The notes: generated from the sequence alone by a model not told the origin. Numbered from the stretch's first letter, positions 25,863 through 34,408 are shown. The stretch is 64,000 bases of DNA from Acidilobus sp. 7A (GCF_003431325.1 NZ_CP010515.1:1240001-1304000), one strand, 5' to 3'. A program made the numbers and translations.

Positions 25863-27105
25863 TGAAGAGCTGGGCCTGAAGGTCGAGGAGGCCCTCTCCA
25901 AGCTGGAGTCAGGGGAGCTGAGCATAAGCAAACTTGACCAGTTTTTGGGTAACCCGAACCTGGCGGCACTTGCAAGGAGGCTTTTTCTGGAGCGAAAGTA
26001 CAACGTTAAGCTTACCTCCATAGCGTCAACGGTCATAGACTTCGTAGGTGTTGTAGGTCATAACATAGAGAACCCCATAGGTGCAGTCCAGGTACCACTT
26101 GGTGTTGTGGGCCCTCTCAGGGTTCAGGGGGACTACGCCAAAGGCGACTTCTACGTCCCTATTGCCACGACTGAGGGTGCGCTCGTGGCCGGCGTCAACA
26201 GGGGCGTCAAGGCCATCACGGCCAGCGGCGGCGCTAGGTCTAAGGTTATCTATGATGGGATGACTAGAGCGCCCATAATTTGGACCCCAAGTGTCTCCGA
26301 GGCGTACTCCCTAGCTGCGTGGATAAAGGGCAACATAGATAAGCTCAAGGAGGAGGTTAGGTCAGTGACGCGGCACGGCGAGCTCATTGACGTTCAGACC
26401 TACGTAGTCGGCAACATCATTTGGCCCAGGTTCGTGTTTAGGACGGGCGACGCCATGGGCATGAACATAGCCACCATAGCATCTGACAGGATCTGCAGAC
26501 ACATAGACGAGAACTACAAGGGGGAGCACAGGTGCGTCAGCGTCAGTGGCAACGTGTGCAGTGACAAGAAGCCAAGCCAGATAAATAAGCTCCTGGGCAG
26601 GGGAAAATACGTAGTGGCGGAGGCCATAGTTAAACGTGATGTGCTTAGGGACGTCATGAGGACCACGCCCGAGGACGTCGACTTCATAAATAAGTCGAAG
26701 AACCTCCTGGGCAACGCTGTAGCCGGCAGTCCCAGCTTCAGCGGCCACGTCGCTAACATAATAGCTGCCATCTTTATAGCCACTGGCCAGGACGTGGCAC
26801 AGGTCGTTGAGAGCAGCATGGCGTTCACATGGACGGAGGTCAGGGATGAGGACCTCTACATATCAGTCACGCTTCCAAGTCTTGAGGTCGGCACCGTTGG
26901 CGGGGGCACGTGGCTTCCAACCCAGAGGGAGGCTCTTGAGTTGCTCGGCGTGGCTGGCGGCGGCAACCCGCCCGGGACCAACGCGCTTAAGTTCGCCGAG
27001 ATAGTCGCCGCCACGGCGCTCGCCGGGGAGCTCAACCTGCTGGCGTCCCAGGTGACGGGTGAGCTAGCCAAGGCCCACGAGAGGCTTGGGAGGGGGCGCG
27101 GCTAG
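25855..27105 (+). CDS. hmgA: HMG-CoA reductase (class I, archaeal)
   Basis: About 416 aa. Produces mevalonate with NADPH. Visible: ENPIGAVQVPLGVVGPL, catalytic Glu in TTEGALVAGVNRG, DAMGMNIAT, catalytic Lys in SDKKPSQINKL, Asp in GQDVAQVVESS, and C-terminal His in AKAHERLG. ATG 25855 is preferred over GTG 25846; it overlaps the DUF35 stop region. Last gene of the operon, with its stop overlapping the convergent dehydrogenase gene by 4 nt. Confidence 0.96.
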   Translation: MSNEELGLKVEEALSKLESGELSISKLDQFLGNPNLAALARRLFLERKYNVKLTSIASTVIDFVGVVGHNIENPIGAVQVPLGVVGPLRVQGDYAKGDFYVPIATTEGALVAGVNRGVKAITASGGARSKVIYDGMTRAPIIWTPSVSEAYSLAAWIKGNIDKLKEEVRSVTRHGELIDVQTYVVGNIIWPRFVFRTGDAMGMNIATIASDRICRHIDENYKGEHRCVSVSGNVCSDKKPSQINKLLGRGKYVVAEAIVKRDVLRDVMRTTPEDVDFINKSKNLLGNAVAGSPSFSGHVANIIAAIFIATGQDVAQVVESSMAFTWTEVRDEDLYISVTLPSLEVGTVGGGTWLPTQREALELLGVAGGGNPPGTNALKFAEIVAATALAGELNLLASQVTGELAKAHERLGRGRG

Positions 27106-27983
27106 CCCTGCGACGTCCTTCTGTAAAGTTCTATCACCGCCGAGAGGTCAAGGTCCCCAAGGCCAAGGCCCTCAGCCATCCTGTAGAGGCTTGATGCCAA
27201 CGACGTGAGCGGCAGCGGCACCCTAAGCTTCTGCGCCTCCCTAATCATGATCTCCGTGTCCTTCCTCATGTGTTTCAGCGCGAACTGCACGTTGTAGTCA
27301 GAGCTGAGCATCTTCGGAACCTTGAGGGAGCTGCTGGGAGACCTGGTTCCACTTATGTTAAGGAACAGGTCCATGACCTGCTCCGGTGAAAGCCCTGCCC
27401 TCTGGGCGAAGTTTATGGCCTCGGCGAGGCCGTTTATAAAGACAGCAAATATCATGTTGCCGGCCAGCTTCATGTAAAGGCCTGAGCCATTAGGGCCTAC
27501 GTAGACGACCCTTCCTGCTGTGGCACTTAATATGCGCTCTATCTCGGGGTAGCGCTCGCGGGGGCCGCCCACCAGCACCGTTATCCTCTTCTGCTCAACG
27601 TCGACCGAGGTCCCCATTATAGGCGCGTCAAACATAGCTCCTCCGGCCTCTGAGACCTTGGCGGCCAGCGAGACGCTTGTAGTAGGTGATATGGTCGACA
27701 TCTCAATTAACACCTTGCCCTTAATATGAGGGAGCAGGGCCTCTACGACTGAGCTGACAGCTGCGTCATCAGAAAGCACTGTGATTATATAGTCTACGCC
27801 AGCTGCTAGCTCGGCTGGCGATGAATACACCTTCACATCAGGGTGCCTTGAATGGAAGCCATCGGCCTTGGCCTTAGACCTGTTGTAAACACCTGTCAAG
27901 ATCTGCGCTCTGTAGAGGTTTTCTGCTATCCTCGAGCCCATGACACCTAAACCTATCACTCCAACCTTGATCACGACGACCAC
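27102..27983 (-). CDS. Beta-hydroxyacid dehydrogenase (3-hydroxyisobutyrate dehydrogenase / glyoxylate reductase family)
   Basis: About 293 aa from GTG 27983. NAD(P) motif VGVIGLGVMGSRIAENL at the N-terminus, substrate motif DAPIMGTSVDVEQKR, GSGLYMKLAGNM with catalytic Lys, and KDTEIMIREAQ. The open frame extends to 28028, but a TATA element at about 28007-28014 gives a leaderless start at GTG 27983 and the extra residues are not family-like. Possible substrates are 3-hydroxyisobutyrate, tartronate semialdehyde or glyoxylate. Tartronate semialdehyde reduction would supply the glycerate kinase. Confidence 0.9.
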   Translation of the reverse strand: MVVVIKVGVIGLGVMGSRIAENLYRAQILTGVYNRSKAKADGFHSRHPDVKVYSSPAELAAGVDYIITVLSDDAAVSSVVEALLPHIKGKVLIEMSTISPTTSVSLAAKVSEAGGAMFDAPIMGTSVDVEQKRITVLVGGPRERYPEIERILSATAGRVVYVGPNGSGLYMKLAGNMIFAVFINGLAEAINFAQRAGLSPEQVMDLFLNISGTRSPSSSLKVPKMLSSDYNVQFALKHMRKDTEIMIREAQKLRVPLPLTSLASSLYRMAEGLGLGDLDLSAVIELYRRTSQG

Positions 27984-28097
27984 TGGTTTGTAAGGCTTCC
28001 CGCATCGGTATAAGTGCTTGTGTAACATAAACTTTGGGGATAAATGCCGCCTAAACTGCTGCCGCAGCTGCGCAGTAAAAGCCTGCGTAGGGCCAGC

Positions 28098-28607
28098 CTA
28101 GCACTTCAATCCCTGGGAGCGCGCGCACTGTGAGAGCGTGTCTAGTAGTGCTTTCACCTTGGGCAGCAGCTTCCTGGCGGCCTGAAGCAGCAGCTGGGAG
28201 TCCTTTGATAGCTGGTCAGCTTCTAGCTGTCCGCTTATGACATTACCCCATATCCTGGCCCTGTATGAACTCTGGTCGACCTGCAGGCTGAAGCTCTTGG
28301 TGCTCACCAAGAACGCGCCTGGCTCCTTCACTACAGACAGCGCGTTCCCGCCAACCTTCCATATCTTCAAGGAGCTACCGTCCCTCATGTAGAACGCGTC
28401 GCCGCAGCCGGCGGAGCAAAGGGATGTGCCGTTGAGCTCCGTGCAGCCGCCCTTTGAAGACGCTAGGCACTCCAGGTACCTTGCTATCTGGTCAACCGTG
28501 CGGTCAAGTTCCACTACCTCGGAGATCAGCGATGACATCTGAAGCGCCACGGACCCCTTCCTTGAGCTCCTTGACACCTCTTCAAGCCTGCTCAGCGGCG
28601 TACTCAT
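28098..28607 (-). CDS. Hypothetical protein, divergently paired with 28672
   Basis: About 169 aa from ATG 28607. N-terminal helix-rich part (VALQMSSLISEVVELDRTVDQIARYLECL), a cysteine-rich turn GCTELNGTSLCSAGCG, a beta middle region, and a C-terminal helical part ending in cysteines. No domain recognised. GTG 28640 is only 5 nt from the shared TATA box, so the ATG is preferred. Confidence 0.65.
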   Translation of the reverse strand: MSTPLSRLEEVSRSSRKGSVALQMSSLISEVVELDRTVDQIARYLECLASSKGGCTELNGTSLCSAGCGDAFYMRDGSSLKIWKVGGNALSVVKEPGAFLVSTKSFSLQVDQSSYRARIWGNVISGQLEADQLSKDSQLLLQAARKLLPKVKALLDTLSQCARSQGLKC

Positions 28608-28640
28608 GATTGATCTCCTCGTCTGAGGGCCCTGACTCAC

Positions 28641-28648
28641 TTTTAAAA
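28641..28648. promoter_or_regulatory. Palindromic TATA box shared by two divergent genes
   Basis: TTTTAAAA reads identically on both strands. It predicts starts near 28671 rightward (GTG 28672) and near 28619 leftward (12 nt before ATG 28607). Confidence 0.5.
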
Positions 28649-28671
28649 CCTACCTTGAGTGGACGAAGCGC

Positions 28672-29058
28672 GTGTCCCCACTAAAGTGCCGCTGCGAGGG
28701 GCTCTCAGGGCTTGACCTAGTGAGGTGCCTGGCGCCGCCACCAGGCGACTATGAGGTATCCTTAGAGGCGGGGAGGGGAAGGGAGCTCATAATAAATTCT
28801 GAGGGCGTTTACCTTAGGAGCGTCGTTAGTGACGATTACCTCCCCTTCATAAGGACTGCTGACCTTAGGGTCAGCGGCGAGGCCCTCAGAACGCTTGGCT
28901 TTGACTTAGAGTCCCTCCTCTGCGAGGCAGTTAAGGGCCTGCTAAACGCATCCCAGCACGGCTCTCAGGCCGCGTCAGAGAAGGCTGCAGAGTGCACGGA
29001 CCTTGTGAACTCTGTGCTAGAGTCCTGCGCAAAGCAGCGAGTCAGCACCAACGTTTAA
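28672..29058 (+). CDS. Hypothetical cysteine-containing protein
   Basis: 128 aa from leaderless-type GTG 28672. Starts SPLKCRCEGLSGLDLVRCL, then beta-like ELIINSEGVYLRSV and a helical C-terminus with LLCEAVKGLL and LESCAKQR. No family recognised. It is paired head-to-head with the 28607 gene through one TATA box and shares the feature of scattered cysteines, so the two may work together. Confidence 0.65.
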   Translation: MSPLKCRCEGLSGLDLVRCLAPPPGDYEVSLEAGRGRELIINSEGVYLRSVVSDDYLPFIRTADLRVSGEALRTLGFDLESLLCEAVKGLLNASQHGSQAASEKAAECTDLVNSVLESCAKQRVSTNV

Positions 29059-29061
29059 TTT
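29053..29061 (+). promoter_or_regulatory. Acyl-CoA dehydrogenase promoter
   Basis: GTTTAATTT centred near 29057 predicts a start near 29083, next to GTG 29085. Confidence 0.45.
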
Positions 29062-29084
29062 TCAGTCCCCAGGTATCTGCTGAG

Positions 29085-30323
29085 GTGCGTACAAGTTTGG
29101 ACTTTGACCTCTCGCAGGACGAGAAGCTCTTCAAGCAGGCCGTGCACGAGTTCCTCTCAAAGGAATTAGCTCCCATATGGAGCGACATGGACTCTAAGAA
29201 AACAATACCAACGGACCTGCTTCACAGGATGGGTGAACAGGGCCTCTTCGCTATCCCTGTGCCAGAAGAGTATGGCGGCCAGGGAGGCAACTTCACGCTC
29301 GCGACGCTGGCGGTTGAGGAGGTTGCGTATAACGACCCGGCTGTTGCGACTGCCGTCTTCACGCTACTCAACAACGCGTGGCCCTATATACTTTACCTAT
29401 ATGGCGCTGAGGAGGCCAAGCAGAAGATACTCCCAGCGGTAGGCAAGGGCAGGGGCTTCTTTGGAATAGCTTCTACCGAGCCCACGGGCGGCAGCGACGT
29501 CGCGGGAGAGCGCACCAGCGCGACCAAGAACGGGAACATTTACAGGGTCACGGGCGAGAAGGTTTACATAAGCGGTGTCAGGGAGTCCATGGAGCAGCTT
29601 GACATAGGGTCCTGGTACCTCATAGCCCGTACCTCGCCCGAGCCAGGCCACAAGTCTCTGACAGGCTTCGCCTTCATAGGTAATGACGGCGGCAGAAGGC
29701 CAGAGGGCTTCGAGTACGGAATACTCAACACTATCGGGAGGCACGCCATATCGACAGGCACCCTCAAGTTCAACAACACTCCTGTCGAGGACAGGTACGT
29801 CGTGGGGCAGGAGGGCAGGGGCTTCTACATAGCGATGGAGGGCTTCTCCCTCGCCAGGGTGCTCGTCAGCGCAGCCAACATAGGCGCTGCTCAGTGGGCC
29901 CTTGAGACAGCTATAAGCTACTCGAGGGAACGCAGGCTCTTCGGCGACAGACCCATAGCGTCATACGAGGGCGTCAGCTTCCCAATAGCTGAGGTGGCCT
30001 CCCGCCTGGAGGCCGCAAGGCTTCTGGTCTACAAGGCCGCACAGATGGCTGACAAAATATATGTAAAGAAGGAGCCTGGGCTACGGCCGCACGACCTAGA
30101 CTACTGGGCCTCGACTGCCAAGATAGAGGCTGTGGAGACTGCCATGACAGCCGCGGAGGTCCTCATGAAGACCTACGGCGCGCTGTCCTACACTGAGGAG
30201 GCAAATGTATTTAGGAACCTGCTGGGGGTGCTGTCATACTTTGTGGGAGCAGAGGGCACGCAGAATATAATGAGGTACATAGTTGCCAGGGAGCTCATAG
30301 GTAAGGACTACTTGAAGGGTTAA
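29085..30323 (+). CDS. Acyl-CoA dehydrogenase
   Basis: About 412 aa FAD enzyme. N-terminal helical domain (DFDLSQDEKLFKQAVHEFL), FAD/substrate beta domain (GIASTEPTGGSDVAGERT), and C-terminal helices with GAEGTQNIMRYI, where the Glu matches the catalytic base of short/medium-chain enzymes (YEGT motif). The frame is open from 28992, but GTG 29085 lies at the predicted transcript start and at the family N-terminus. Substrate unknown. An electron acceptor (ETF) is not in the window. Confidence 0.93.
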   Translation: MRTSLDFDLSQDEKLFKQAVHEFLSKELAPIWSDMDSKKTIPTDLLHRMGEQGLFAIPVPEEYGGQGGNFTLATLAVEEVAYNDPAVATAVFTLLNNAWPYILYLYGAEEAKQKILPAVGKGRGFFGIASTEPTGGSDVAGERTSATKNGNIYRVTGEKVYISGVRESMEQLDIGSWYLIARTSPEPGHKSLTGFAFIGNDGGRRPEGFEYGILNTIGRHAISTGTLKFNNTPVEDRYVVGQEGRGFYIAMEGFSLARVLVSAANIGAAQWALETAISYSRERRLFGDRPIASYEGVSFPIAEVASRLEAARLLVYKAAQMADKIYVKKEPGLRPHDLDYWASTAKIEAVETAMTAAEVLMKTYGALSYTEEANVFRNLLGVLSYFVGAEGTQNIMRYIVARELIGKDYLKG

Positions 30324-31477
30324 ATCATGGAGTTCAGCAGCTCCATCAGCTTCTGTTCATCAAGGGCCAGGCCCCCGAGCCTGGTCCTCAGCCTCTCTGC
30401 TATCACAGAGTTGCTGAAGGCCCTCCTCACGGCTTCCCTAACCGTGTCCTTACCTATGCCGTAGTCCCCGAGCCTCTTGTTAAAGCCCACGGACTCAGCA
30501 AACCTCTTAAGTATGTTGCCAGCGGTCTCAGCGCTCACCGATGCCGAGGGGTCGAGGAGGCGCAGAAGCCTTGTTGAGACCTCTGGCGAGGCGGAGTGCA
30601 CTATTGGCGCCAGAGCAGGCCCTATTATTGCTAGGCCGCAGCCGTGCGGCAGCGAGGGCACAAGGCCGCTCAGTATGTTCTCCAACTGGTGTATGATGTT
30701 AGTTGGGCTCAGATCTATCGCAACACCCGATATCATTGAGGCATACATAAGCCAGTACCTCGGCGTCTCATCTTTAGGGTTCGAGGCTGCCAGGGGCAAG
30801 TTCTCCGCTATCCTCCTCACGGAATCCTCCGCTAAAGTCCACACAAGGGGGGAGCTGCCGTATGTAGTGGCAGCCTCGTAGGCGTGGTAGAGCGCGTCAA
30901 AGCTGGTGCAGAGCACTTGCTCCATAGGCATAGACAGCGTGTACCTTGGATCGTCAAAGGCCGCCCTTGGATAGCAGACCTCATTGCCGAGCTTGTCCCC
31001 CCTAGTCACATCAGTCAAGTTAGCGTAGCGGTTGACCTCGGAGCCTGTCCCATGGGTTAAGTTCACAGCGTAAACCGGGAGACAGCTCTGGGCGCGCCTC
31101 CTGCCGTAAAGGTAGTCCAGCGAGGTGCCGCCGTTCACAGCTATGGCAGCTGCGACCTTAGCCACATCAATTGTGCTCCCGCCGCCTATCGCTATGACCG
31201 CCTCAGCGCCGAACTCCTTTAAGTTGCTTGCAAGCTCATCTGCAAGGGAGGAGGGCGGGTTAGAGACTATCTTGTCGAAGTGGGCAAATTCAACATTATT
31301 ACCCTTGAGTATGGCTATGACGTCGTCGAGGGCTCCGCTAGCCTTGGCTGCCACCCTGCCAGTAACTACCATTACCTTCTTCAAGCCCTTTACGTAGCCC
31401 CTCAGGGACTCCTCAGAGCTAGGCCCATAGTGAATCTTGGTACAGCTATATACCCACTCAAACGGCTTCAGCGGCAT
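30320..31477 (-). CDS. Iron-containing alcohol dehydrogenase
   Basis: 385 aa group III ADH. NAD site AVIAIGGGSTIDVAK, metal ligands in SFDALYHAYE and the HQLENILSG and PSLPHGCGLA segments, and HGTGSEVNRYANLTD. ATG start has a GAGG ribosome binding site 7 nt upstream. The stop overlaps that of the convergent acyl-CoA dehydrogenase. Substrate not predictable. Confidence 0.92.
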   Translation of the reverse strand: MPLKPFEWVYSCTKIHYGPSSEESLRGYVKGLKKVMVVTGRVAAKASGALDDVIAILKGNNVEFAHFDKIVSNPPSSLADELASNLKEFGAEAVIAIGGGSTIDVAKVAAAIAVNGGTSLDYLYGRRRAQSCLPVYAVNLTHGTGSEVNRYANLTDVTRGDKLGNEVCYPRAAFDDPRYTLSMPMEQVLCTSFDALYHAYEAATTYGSSPLVWTLAEDSVRRIAENLPLAASNPKDETPRYWLMYASMISGVAIDLSPTNIIHQLENILSGLVPSLPHGCGLAIIGPALAPIVHSASPEVSTRLLRLLDPSASVSAETAGNILKRFAESVGFNKRLGDYGIGKDTVREAVRRAFSNSVIAERLRTRLGGLALDEQKLMELLNSMI

Positions 31478-31543
31478 CTTGCCTCACGGTTCACCGGGAG
31501 GAAAGCTAAGTTAAAAAGGGGGACCTGTAGGCTACCTAGTGGT

Positions 31544-31622
31544 GCGGCGGTAGTCTAGCCTGGACTAGGACGCCGGCCTGCCACGCCGGAGGTCCCGGGT
31601 TCGAGTCCCGGCCGCCGCACCA
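31544..31622 (+). tRNA. tRNA-Gly (GCC)
   Basis: Acceptor GCGGCGG/CCGCCGC, anticodon stem CCGGC/GCCGG with loop CTGCCAC (anticodon GCC), T arm CCGGG-TTCGAGT-CCCGG, discriminator A, CCA encoded. No intron. A TTAAAAAGG element at about 31511-31519 is the likely promoter. Confidence 0.96.
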
Positions 31623-31703
31623 CCTCTTTCTGCAAGGCTTCGCAGCAAAAGTTGTTGATAAACTATTAAGTCTCGACGTTGCCGAGGGCCTGAGGGAGGA
31701 GCC

Positions 31704-32033
31704 GTGGCAAGGAGAAGGAGGAAGAGAATTAAGCAAGTAAGGAAGGTCAGAAAGCCCTCCAACTACTTCCAGTGTCCGCGCTGCGGTGCTATGACCCTTA
31801 CAATATCTTTCAAGAAGCTGGACTCCCCTAACGAGAAGCTGGCGATAGCTAAGTGCGGCACCTGTCACCTCTACTGCGAGCTGAAGGTACCAACCACACT
31901 TGACAAGGTTGATGTCTACAACATGATCTCGGACCTTGCATATGAAAACCGCCTTGACGAGTGCTCCCGCCCATATTCAGAGGAAGGCGAGGAGGGGGAG
32001 GAGGGCGAGGAAGGGGAGGAGCAGGAGAGCTAA
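31704..32033 (+). CDS. Elf1-like zinc-ribbon transcription elongation factor
   Basis: 109 aa. Very basic start (RRRRKRIKQVRKVRK), zinc ribbon CPRCGAMTL...CGTCHLYCEL, then VDVYNMISDLAYENRL, the layout of Elf1. Elf1 binds RNA polymerase with Spt4/5 in eukaryotes; the archaeal homologue is presumed similar. The C-terminal acidic tail has four EEG repeats. GTG start. Confidence 0.85.
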   Translation: MARRRRKRIKQVRKVRKPSNYFQCPRCGAMTLTISFKKLDSPNEKLAIAKCGTCHLYCELKVPTTLDKVDVYNMISDLAYENRLDECSRPYSEEGEEGEEGEEGEEQES

Positions 32034-32140
32034 GCTGCAGCTGGCTCGTACAGTGGCACCCTAAGCTCCATCCCTTATTGTGATAGGCCTTAACAGGTGC
32101 CGTTTTGAAAAGGCTTGAGCGTGCTTCCAGAAAACAATAA

Positions 32141-32149
32141 CCTTAAAAT
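32141..32149 (+). promoter_or_regulatory. GGGP synthase promoter
   Basis: CTTAAAATT about 24 nt upstream of ATG 32168 indicates a leaderless transcript. Confidence 0.45.
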
Positions 32150-32167
32150 TGTGTTAGCGCCAGACCT

Positions 32168-32956
32168 ATGCCAGCTGACCTAAAAGAGGAAGAGAGTTTG
32201 AAAGCTGGTAAGGTCATGAGATTGCTACTTTCAGAGAAGGCTGAGAAGGGAAAGGTGCACCTGACGCTGATAGACCCTGAGAAGACCTCGCCCTCTGAGG
32301 CCGAAAGGATAGCGTCAGTGGCGGCTGATGCGGGCTCCAGCGCCATCTTGGTTGGGGGCTCCCTCGGCATCTTCGAGCCCCAGCTCTCTGAGGTCGTAAA
32401 GGCTACGAAGAGGTCTGGCCTACCAGTGATACTCTTTCCTGGAAACTTAAATGGTCTTACCCCTCACGCGGATGCCGTTCTATTCATGACCTTGATAAAC
32501 AGTGACGACCCCTACTATGTTGGTGGTGTTCAGGCCCAGGCGGCCCCCATAGTTATGAGGATGGGGCTCGAGCCCATACCCACGTCCTATATAATAGTTG
32601 GCTACGGTGGGGCTGCGGGGTACATAGGGAGGGCGAGGCCTATTCCATACGATAGGAGCGACATATTGGCAGCCTACGCCTTGGCCAGCGCCATGATGGG
32701 CTCCTCCTTGATATACATAGAGGCCGGAAGTGGGGCCCCGGAGCCAGTGCCCCCAAGCTCAATAAAGCTCGTCAGGAAGGCCCTGGATTCCATAGAATTT
32801 GATGGCCTACTAATAGTGGGAGGCGGCATAAACTCGCCCAGCGTGGCCGCAGCCCTGACTGAGGCGGGCGCTGACGGCATAGTTAATGGAACGATCGCTG
32901 AAAAAGATCCCAGGTCACTCTACCACATAATTAATGCCATTCGCCCGCACAGCTAG
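32168..32956 (+). CDS. Geranylgeranylglyceryl phosphate synthase
   Basis: 262 aa TIM-barrel prenyltransferase that forms the first ether bond of archaeal lipids from GGPP and glycerol-1-phosphate. Motifs: LTLIDPEKTSPSEAE, ILVGGSLGI, ILFPGNLNGLTPHADAVLFM, YIEAGSGAPEPV, LIVGGGINSP and DGIVNGTIAEKD. With the GGR-family gene at 52.8 kb and the mevalonate operon it covers part of ether-lipid synthesis. Confidence 0.95.
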   Translation: MPADLKEEESLKAGKVMRLLLSEKAEKGKVHLTLIDPEKTSPSEAERIASVAADAGSSAILVGGSLGIFEPQLSEVVKATKRSGLPVILFPGNLNGLTPHADAVLFMTLINSDDPYYVGGVQAQAAPIVMRMGLEPIPTSYIIVGYGGAAGYIGRARPIPYDRSDILAAYALASAMMGSSLIYIEAGSGAPEPVPPSSIKLVRKALDSIEFDGLLIVGGGINSPSVAAALTEAGADGIVNGTIAEKDPRSLYHIINAIRPHS

Positions 32957-33005
32957 CCGTAACACTTCAGCACAACTAACCGTTACTTCTGATTACTTCT
33001 AATCT

Positions 33006-33265
33006 TCAGCGCGGTTGAGGACATGCGCCTGTCAGGCCCTCTATCACGACCCTGCCGTACCCCTCTGAGCCAGCGGTGCCTTTAGGGTCAACTAGGATGA
33101 CATTAAAAACGGCTTCGGGCCCGATGACGCCGTGAACTAGGATCTCCTCCCGGCGAACGCGCTTATCCTCCTGTTGCCATACTCGTCGAACCCGTAACTT
33201 GAAGTCGTAGACCTGAAGGCTAGCCGCTTCTTGCTGCTCTCCAGCGCCCTTAAAAATAGTAAAAT
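33006..33265 (-). pseudogene. Candidate short gene split by a -1 frameshift, unknown function
   Basis: Two minus-strand frames with neighbour-like codon use join into one sequence. The first, from about 33244 (CTG), reads LESSKKRLAFRSTTSSYG and ends in a stop just after FAGRR. The second continues as EEILVHGVIGPEAVFNVIL, then VDPKGTAGSEGYGRVVIEG, ending TGA at 33006-33008. One missing base near 33145-33150 would fuse them. TATAAATTT at about 33264-33272 would start transcription near 33242. No canonical start codon lies in frame. Could be a decayed gene, a sequencing error or a programmed shift. Confidence 0.4.
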
Positions 33266-33299
33266 TTATAATTTTGTTACCAATTAATACTAAAGCTGA

Positions 33300-33402
33300 A
33301 AGATGCCCAGTGAAGCTCCCCGCGCCTAGGTTAGGGACGCGAGCTCCCAGCCACGACGCGGGGAGAAAGAAGGGCTATGGGACCGAGCGCCGGCGGTCAC
33401 TT
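33300..33402. other. Intergenic stretch with two hairpins
   Basis: After an AT-rich block (33251-33292) the DNA holds a 9-bp inverted repeat CTCCCCGCG (33316-33324) / CGCGGGGAG (33357-33365). A perfect hairpin GTCACT-TTT-AGTGAC (33396-33410) overlaps the mazG stop. They could belong to a small RNA transcribed rightward or a mobile-element end. No protein gene is convincing. Confidence 0.35.
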
Positions 33403-33687
33403 TTAGTGACTGTCACACGACGAGGCCGAACCCTTAAGGAGCACCTCACCGTACTTAAGTCTCAGGGCCTCCTCAACATCAATGCCTACTAGGTTAGCTA
33501 TGCTGAGCGCCCACGCTATGACGTCCGCCAGCTCCTCTGATACGCCTGCCTTGTCCCTCTTAAGCAGCGCCTCGCCAAGCTCGCCCACCTCCTCTACAAA
33601 CCACGCAAATGTAGGGAAAAGCCCTCTCTCGCTGTCCCTCTTGAAGTACTCGTCCATCATTGCCTTCTGAACACACCTCAGCTCCAC
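33403..33687 (-). CDS. MazG-like nucleotide pyrophosphohydrolase
   Basis: 94 aa single-domain MazG fold. Metal-binding EEVGELGEAL and EELADVIAWAL match the ExxE-x(n)-ExxD signature. The enzyme class hydrolyses (d)NTPs to monophosphates as house-cleaning. Diverges from the Sec61beta gene. Confidence 0.88.
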   Translation of the reverse strand: MELRCVQKAMMDEYFKRDSERGLFPTFAWFVEEVGELGEALLKRDKAGVSEELADVIAWALSIANLVGIDVEEALRLKYGEVLLKGSASSCDSH

Positions 33688-33744
33688 GCGCCCTCCCAGA
33701 GTTAAGCTAAAATAAGCCGGAGCGGCAATTAGGATGTGAGGCCT

Positions 33745-33930
33745 ATGCCAGAAAAGAAGAAGAGCTCATCGAGCAGGAAGAAGAAGGAGTCAGGTCCGCT
33801 CGCCGCAGCTGGGCTGGTGGCCTTCTACGAGAACTACAAGTCAAAAGTTGAGATATCACCAACTGCTCTGATAATAACTTCAGTGGTTATAAGCGCCATT
33901 GTTATAATGGCCAGGTTCATAGTTCACTGA
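33745..33930 (+). CDS. Preprotein translocase Sec61beta subunit
   Basis: About 61 aa. Basic cytoplasmic head (KKKSSSSRKKK), then GPLAAAGLVAFYENYKSK and one transmembrane helix (ALIITSVVISAIVIMARFIV), the standard archaeal Sec61beta layout. ATG 33745 is preferred over GTG 33736. Its 3' end overlaps the convergent SWIM gene by 14 nt. Confidence 0.9.
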   Translation: MPEKKKSSSSRKKKESGPLAAAGLVAFYENYKSKVEISPTALIITSVVISAIVIMARFIVH

Positions 33931-34408
33931 GACCTTTTCTTCGTTCCCTGCTGTAGAGCGCTACCCTCAGGGTCACGCTCTGGCCCAAGGTGAGTATTTC
34001 ATCAACAACCTTAACCAAGACCTCTGGCGGCAGCTCCTCGGAGCGGTAGAAACCGGAGCTTCCCCTGCTCAGCCTCATCAGTGCGAGGCTGTGCGTGCAC
34101 CCAAACTCTTCATCACTTGCCAGCCTTCTCTGAAACCCCTCGCAGCTGCAGTACACGGGTAGCTCCTTCACCGTACCTGGGATCCTAGGCCTTACTGGGA
34201 CCAGTATATGGTCCTCCGCGCTCCCTAAATATACCCAGAGGACTAGGTTTCCAGACCTTAACCTGACAAACCTTTGAGATGAAGCCTCCTCTGTAAGGCT
34301 AGACTCCCAGGAGCTGGGGTAGCTCCTGTACTCAGCTACAGACTCGAGAGCCCTCTCAGCGTCACATAAAGTGGGCCTTGGTCTTCCTCGTAAACCTGAG
34401 GACTTCAT
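33917..34408 (-). CDS. SWIM zinc-finger protein
   Basis: 163 aa. The CxCx(n)CxH SWIM signature appears as YCSCEGFQRRLASDEEFGCTH near residues 88-108. SWIM domains bind nucleic acid or protein. Function unassigned. Translationally coupled to rpiA, whose end it overlaps by 47 nt. Confidence 0.78.
   Translation of the reverse strand: MKSSGLRGRPRPTLCDAERALESVAEYRSYPSSWESSLTEEASSQRFVRLRSGNLVLWVYLGSAEDHILVPVRPRIPGTVKELPVYCSCEGFQRRLASDEEFGCTHSLALMRLSRGSSGFYRSEELPPEVLVKVVDEILTLGQSVTLRVALYSRERRKGLSEL

Noticed and set aside
27984-28028. N-terminal extension of the beta-hydroxyacid dehydrogenase
   Set aside because: Lies between the TATA box and the predicted transcript start and is not family-like.
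28992-29084. N-terminal extension of the acyl-CoA dehydrogenase
   Set aside because: Overlaps the preceding gene in another frame, is Cys/Arg-rich and unlike the family; the TATA box points to GTG 29085.
33274-33492. 72-codon plus-strand open frame over the hairpin region and mazG
   Set aside because: Arg/Pro-rich, runs antisense through the conserved mazG end; no domain.
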